Source: Aurantimonas coralicida
GTDB taxonomy: Bacteria > Pseudomonadota > Alphaproteobacteria > Rhizobiales > Rhizobiaceae
NCBI GenBank assembly: GCA_011050685.1
Contig: DRFF01000083.1
Coordinates: forward strand, 41,422-105,421
Length of the DNA: 64,000 nucleotides
Direction: 5' to 3'
Shown here: positions 60,381-64,000 of the stretch, in pieces
How the letters are laid out: every line of letters begins with the position of its first letter
How positions within the stretch are numbered: position 1 is the first letter of the stretch
The notes under the pieces: model-generated
Seen by the model: the letters and a program-made list of their open reading frames with translations, nothing else
Told to the model about the DNA's origin: nothing
Databases searched by the model: none
Position numbers and translations under genes: made by a program

Positions 60381-62204
60381 ATGAGCGAAACGCTGGAACG
60401 GCCGGCGGCCGGAAAGAGCGAAGCACGAAAATCCGTCGAAAGATGGTTGAGCGCGTTCGAAGGCGCATTGACGACGGGCGATGTCGACGCGGCGGCGGAT
60501 CTGTTCGCGGCGACGAGTTTCTGGCGTGATCTCGTAACCTTCACCTGGAACATCAAGACCGTCGAGGGGCCTGACGGCGTGCGTGACATGCTGTCGTCGC
60601 AGCTCGGCGCCGTGAAGCCGAACAACTTTCAGATCGCCGAGGAGCCGACCGAGGATAGCGGCGTCCCCACAGCCTGGATCACCTTCGAGACCGGCGTCGC
60701 GCGCGGCAACGGCCTGTTGCGGTTGAAGGACGGCAAGGCCTGGACCCTGCTGACCGCGATGACCGAGCTGAAGGGCTTCGAAGAGCCGATGCACCATCGC
60801 CGGCCGATGGGCGCCGAGCACGGATCGTCGATGCACCGGAAGTCCTGGCTCGAGAAGCAGGAGCAGGAAGCGGCCGAGCTCGGCTACAAGACGCAGCCCT
60901 ATGTAGTGATCGTCGGCGGCGGCCAGGGCGGCATCGTGCTGGGCGCGCGGCTGCGCCAGCTCGGCGTGCCGACGATCGTCGTCGAGCGGAACGATCGGCC
61001 GGGCGATTCCTGGCGCAAGCGCTACAAGTCGCTCTGCCTGCACGACCCGGTCTGGTACGACCATCTGCCCTATCTGGAGTTTCCGAAGAACTGGCCGGTC
61101 TTCGCGCCGAAGGATAAGATCGGCGACTGGCTGGAAATGTACTCCAAGATCATGGAGCTCAATTACTGGTCGAAGACGACCTGCAAGAGCGCTTCGTGCG
61201 ACGAAGCGACCGGCGAGTGGACCGTCGTCGTCGATCGCGATGGCGAAGAGGTGACGCTTCGCCCGAAGCAGCTGGTGCTGGCGACCGGCATGTCGGGCAA
61301 GGCCAACGTCCCGGACTTCAAGGGCATGGACCGCTTTAAGGGCGAGCAGCACCATTCCTCCAAGCATCCCGGTCCCGACGCCTACAAGGGCAAGAAGGCC
61401 GTCGTCATCGGCTCGAACAACTCCGCCCACGACATCTGTGCCGCGCTCTACGAGGCCGGCGCCGACGTCACCATGGTGCAGCGCTCGACCACCCACATCG
61501 TGCGGTCGGACTCGCTGATGGAGTACGGCCTCGGCGATTTGTATTCCGAGCGGGCGGTCGAGAGCGGCGTCACCACCAACAAGGCCGACATGATCTTCGC
61601 GTCGCTGCCCTACCGGATTCTCCACGAGTTCCAGATTCCGGTCTACGACAAGATCCGCGAGGTCGACGCGGACTTTTATCGCGACCTGGAGAAGGCGGGC
61701 TTCATGCTCGACTACGGCAGCGACGATTCCGGCCTGTTCATGAAATATCTGCGCCGCGGCTCGGGCTATTACATTGATGTCGGCGCGAGCCAGTTGATCA
61801 TCGACGGCAAGATCAAACTGAAGAGCGGCGTCGAGATCGGGGAGATCACCGAAACAGGTGTGGCGTTCAAGGATGGGACGGAACTGCCGGCCGATCTGAT
61901 CGTCTATGCCACCGGCTACGGCTCGATGAACGGTTGGGCCGCCGATCTGATCAGCCAGGAGGTGGCGGACAAGGTCGGCAAGGTCTGGGGCCTTGGCTCC
62001 GACACGCCGAAGGATCCGGGACCCTGGGAGGGCGAACAGCGCAACATCTGGAAGCCGACGCAGCAGGACAATCTCTGGTTCCACGGCGGCAATCTGCACC
62101 AGTCGCGGCACTATTCACTCTATCTGTCGCTGCAGTTGAAGGCGCGAATGGAGGGGCTCGAGACGCCCGTCTACGGGCTGCAGGAGGTCCATCACCTGCG
62201 CTGA
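60381..62204 (+). CDS. Flavin-containing monooxygenase with N-terminal NTF2-like domain
   Basis: FAD- and NAD(P)-dependent oxidoreductase of 607 residues. Residues about 15-135 look like a SnoaL/NTF2-type fold (WLSAFEGALTTGDVDAAADL, then LVTFTWNIKTVEG). The FAD motif GGGQGG is near 179, the monooxygenase fingerprint FKGEQHHSS near 314 and the NADPH motif VVIGSNNSAHD near 342. Related fusions are annotated as putative monooxygenases, but the substrate is not known; plant YUCCA-like activity is only a guess. It stands alone, convergent with the MoeB-like gene. Confidence 0.88.
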   Translation: MSETLERPAAGKSEARKSVERWLSAFEGALTTGDVDAAADLFAATSFWRDLVTFTWNIKTVEGPDGVRDMLSSQLGAVKPNNFQIAEEPTEDSGVPTAWITFETGVARGNGLLRLKDGKAWTLLTAMTELKGFEEPMHHRRPMGAEHGSSMHRKSWLEKQEQEAAELGYKTQPYVVIVGGGQGGIVLGARLRQLGVPTIVVERNDRPGDSWRKRYKSLCLHDPVWYDHLPYLEFPKNWPVFAPKDKIGDWLEMYSKIMELNYWSKTTCKSASCDEATGEWTVVVDRDGEEVTLRPKQLVLATGMSGKANVPDFKGMDRFKGEQHHSSKHPGPDAYKGKKAVVIGSNNSAHDICAALYEAGADVTMVQRSTTHIVRSDSLMEYGLGDLYSERAVESGVTTNKADMIFASLPYRILHEFQIPVYDKIREVDADFYRDLEKAGFMLDYGSDDSGLFMKYLRRGSGYYIDVGASQLIIDGKIKLKSGVEIGEITETGVAFKDGTELPADLIVYATGYGSMNGWAADLISQEVADKVGKVWGLGSDTPKDPGPWEGEQRNIWKPTQQDNLWFHGGNLHQSRHYSLYLSLQLKARMEGLETPVYGLQEVHHLR

Positions 62205-62223
62205 GGCACGAACGGCGACCCAA

Positions 62224-62251
62224 GACTCGGCATCCGCAAGGACGCCGAGTC
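62224..62251. terminator. Possible bidirectional hairpin terminator
   Basis: GACTCGGC (62224-62231) and GCCGAGTC (62244-62251) form a perfect 8-bp stem between the convergent monooxygenase and MoeB-like genes. There is no T run, so it would be a weak or rho-assisted terminator. Confidence 0.45.
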
Positions 62252-62269
62252 CGATTCCGAGAGGTTTCC

Positions 62270-63046
62270 TTACGGCGACACGGAAGGCCCGTGTCGCCAG
62301 CGGTAGCGGATTTCCTCGATGCGCATGGTCAGAAGATCGATCATCAGGAACCGCCCGACCAGCGGCTCGCCGATGCCGCAGACGAGCTTGATCGCCTCGC
62401 TGGCCGCCAGCGTGCCGAGGACGCCGGGGGTGATGCCGAGAATACCGGCCTCGGCGCAGGATGGCACCAGCCCGGCCGGCGGCGCCTCGGGAAAGAGGTC
62501 GCGATAGCCCGGATTCGGCTGTCCGTCCGTGTTGGCCTCGTAGGGCTTCAGCACGGTCAGCGAGCCGGAGAACCGGTTGACCGCGGCGGTGACCAGCGGC
62601 CGGCGCGCGGCCTCGCAAAGGTCCGCCATGGCGTAGCGCGTGGCGAAATTGTCCGAGCCGTCGATGACGAGATCGTAGTCGGCGACGATGTCACGGCCAT
62701 TGTCCGCGTGGAGGCGCAAAGGATGGGCCACGACCGTGACATGCGGGTTGAGCGCCGCGACGGCATCTGCGGCGCTGTCGAGCTTCGACCGGCCGACATC
62801 GGCGGTCCGATGCAGCACCTGGCGCTGCAGGTTCGAAAGCGACACCGTGTCGTCGTCGGCGATACCGATGGTGCCGATCCCGGCCGCCGCGAGATAGAAC
62901 ACGACCGGTGAGCCGATGCCGCCGGCGCCGACGACGAGGATCCGCGCTCGCTTCAGCTTCTGCTGGCCAGGCCCCCCGACCTCCGGCAGCACGATGTGGC
63001 GCGCATAGCGTTCGAGTTCCTGGGCGTCGAGAGGCTTGTCGCTCAT
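62270..63046 (-). CDS. moeB: MoeB/ThiF-family adenylyltransferase
   Basis: E1-like enzyme that adenylates the C-terminus of a small sulphur carrier such as MoaD or ThiS. The 258-residue product has RYARHIVLPEVGG, the nucleotide-binding VVGAGGIGSPV, the Asp in DDDTVSLSNLQRQVLH and the catalytic-loop Cys in VPSCAEAGILG. The paired CxxC zinc ligands of E. coli MoeB are missing: the usual CYRCLFP reads GYRDLFP here. It overlaps the recF stop in an ATGA junction, the usual neighbourhood in rhizobia. Confidence 0.88.
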   Translation of the reverse strand: MSDKPLDAQELERYARHIVLPEVGGPGQQKLKRARILVVGAGGIGSPVVFYLAAAGIGTIGIADDDTVSLSNLQRQVLHRTADVGRSKLDSAADAVAALNPHVTVVAHPLRLHADNGRDIVADYDLVIDGSDNFATRYAMADLCEAARRPLVTAAVNRFSGSLTVLKPYEANTDGQPNPGYRDLFPEAPPAGLVPSCAEAGILGITPGVLGTLAASEAIKLVCGIGEPLVGRFLMIDLLTMRIEEIRYRWRHGPSVSP

Positions 63047-64000
63047 CGTCCTTGCTCCGATTCCGCGCTTGTCGCACCGGTCGCGGCGGCTGGGCGGACC
63101 GCGCCCGCCGCTACCTCCAGCATCTGGGCTCTGTCACCGAGGGCGTCAAACAGGCTCGCATCGGTGCCCGTCATGAACGCCTGCACGCCGAGTTCGGCGA
63201 TCAGGTCGAACAGTGCTGCCCGCCGACCGGGATCGAGATGGGCGGCAATCTCATCGAGCAGCAGGATCGGCGGCAGCGACGAGACGGCGGCGACCAGCCG
63301 GGCATGGGCCAGCACCAGGCCGATGAGCAGCGCCTTTTGTTCGCCCGTCGAGGATTGCGCCGCCGGCATCGCCTTGGCCAGGTGGACCACCGAAAGGTCG
63401 GCCCGGTGGGCGCCCAGCAACGTGCGGCCGGCGGTCCGGTCGGTATGGCGACCGGCGCGCAGCCGCGTGCGCGCCTCGTCCTCGATATCGGCCGAGGGAC
63501 GGGACAGATCGGTATCGCCATAGCCGGACGCCAGATCGAGGCCTGCCCTGGGAAATGGATTGTCGGCGCCGGACCGGTCGATCATCCCGGCCAGCATTCC
63601 GACGAGTTCGGCCCGCGCCAGGGCCATTGCGACGCCGAGTTCGGCCATCTGCGCCTCGATCCCGCTCAGCCAGGAATCGTCCATGCGGTTGTCCGAAAGC
63701 AGCCGGTTGCGCGAGCGCATGGCGCGCTCGTAGTCCACCGCCCGGCGGCCGTGGGTCGGATCGACCGCCAGCACCATGCGATCGAGGAAGCGGCGGCGGT
63801 CACCCTTCGGGCCGGTAAACAGCCCGTCCATTGCCGGTGTCAGCCAGAGAATGCGCAACAGGTCGAGCAATTCGTCAGCGCTCTTGGCGGCGGTCTCGTC
63901 GATCCGCACCGTCCGCGTCGCTGGACCGGCCGGATCGGGTTGGACCTTGGTGACGACGTTAGCCTCGCTCTGGAGCGAAACCAGCCCGGCGCGAATGGAA
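63043..64000 (-). CDS. recF: DNA replication and repair protein RecF, 5' part beyond the window
   Basis: SMC-like ATPase that loads RecA at gaps. Only the C-terminal three quarters or so are present: the frame is open to the right edge with no start codon needed, and the N-terminal Walker A lies outside. Visible family blocks are LLRILWLTPAMDGLFTGPKG, DRRRFLDRMVLAVDP, LGAHRADLSV, the signature SSTGEQKALLIGL and Walker B PPILLLDEIAAHLDPGRRAAL. It overlaps the start of the MoeB-like gene by 4 bases. Confidence 0.95.
   Translation of the reverse strand, partial: SIRAGLVSLQSEANVVTKVQPDPAGPATRTVRIDETAAKSADELLDLLRILWLTPAMDGLFTGPKGDRRRFLDRMVLAVDPTHGRRAVDYERAMRSRNRLLSDNRMDDSWLSGIEAQMAELGVAMALARAELVGMLAGMIDRSGADNPFPRAGLDLASGYGDTDLSRPSADIEDEARTRLRAGRHTDRTAGRTLLGAHRADLSVVHLAKAMPAAQSSTGEQKALLIGLVLAHARLVAAVSSLPPILLLDEIAAHLDPGRRAALFDLIAELGVQAFMTGTDASLFDALGDRAQMLEVAAGAVRPAAATGATSAESEQGR

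Noticed and set aside
60006..62111. Long open frame opposite the monooxygenase
   Set aside because: No signature; the plus-strand FAD and NADPH motifs are clear.

Overview
The window looks like a stretch of core chromosome from a high-GC alphaproteobacterium of the Hyphomicrobiales (Rhizobiales) type. The evidence is gene order and gene content: rpoN next to an lptC-lptA-lptB operon, maeB divergent from mutS-glnD-murJ-trpS, the run tsaB-rimI-plsC-miaB-phoH-ybeY-corC-lnt-XRE-metK-trmB-rimP-nusA-ylxR-infB-rbfA-truB, rpsO-pnp, fabI-fabB-fabA next to an Irr-type Fur regulator, and recF beside a MoeB/ThiF homologue. I do not assign a genus. No rRNA, tRNA, CRISPR array, prophage or insertion sequence was seen.

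Region by region: 1-4.3 kb holds rpoN and the lipopolysaccharide-transport genes lptB, lptA and lptC on the minus strand. 4.3-6.3 kb holds sppA, ihfB (TTG start) and a LapA-like membrane protein, closed by a bidirectional terminator. 6.3-11.9 kb has a CoxG-like protein, two RNA methyltransferases overlapping lspA, an AcuI-type reductase, an OlsB-like acyltransferase and a small DUF1236-like exported protein. 12-25.5 kb has maeB, mutS, a small exported protein with a repeated VPGSDF motif, glnD, murJ, trpS, a ParD/ParE-like toxin-antitoxin pair, a universal stress protein and a NifU-like Fe-S scaffold behind an Irr-box-like palindrome. 25.5-44.6 kb is an almost unbroken plus-strand run of translation, RNA-maturation and envelope genes, many overlapping by 1-4 bases. 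44.6-48.3 kb carries a chemoreceptor and a CorA transporter between truB and rpsO. 48.5-52.8 kb has rpsO, pnp with a structured leader, a DUF2937 protein and fabI. 52.8-60.3 kb has fabB, fabA, an exported orphan, irr, an SH3-domain protein, a D-2-hydroxyacid dehydrogenase and a class A penicillin-binding protein. 60.4-64 kb has an NTF2-flavin monooxygenase fusion, a MoeB-like protein and the 5'-truncated recF.

Functional themes are envelope building (Lpt, MurJ, PBP1A, LspA, Lnt, unsaturated fatty acid synthesis, and ornithine lipid synthesis if the olsB/olsA calls are right), ribosome and tRNA maturation, and nitrogen and iron control (RpoN, GlnD, Irr).

Most of the window is ordinary housekeeping sequence. 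The points most worth a second look are the Irr-box-like site before the Fe-S scaffold gene, the two copies of a composite palindromic repeat after infB and after the chemoreceptor gene, the VPGSDF protein with its AT-rich leader and 16-bp palindrome, the toxin-antitoxin pair inside a syntenic block, and the domain fusions and tails on the monooxygenase and PBP1A.
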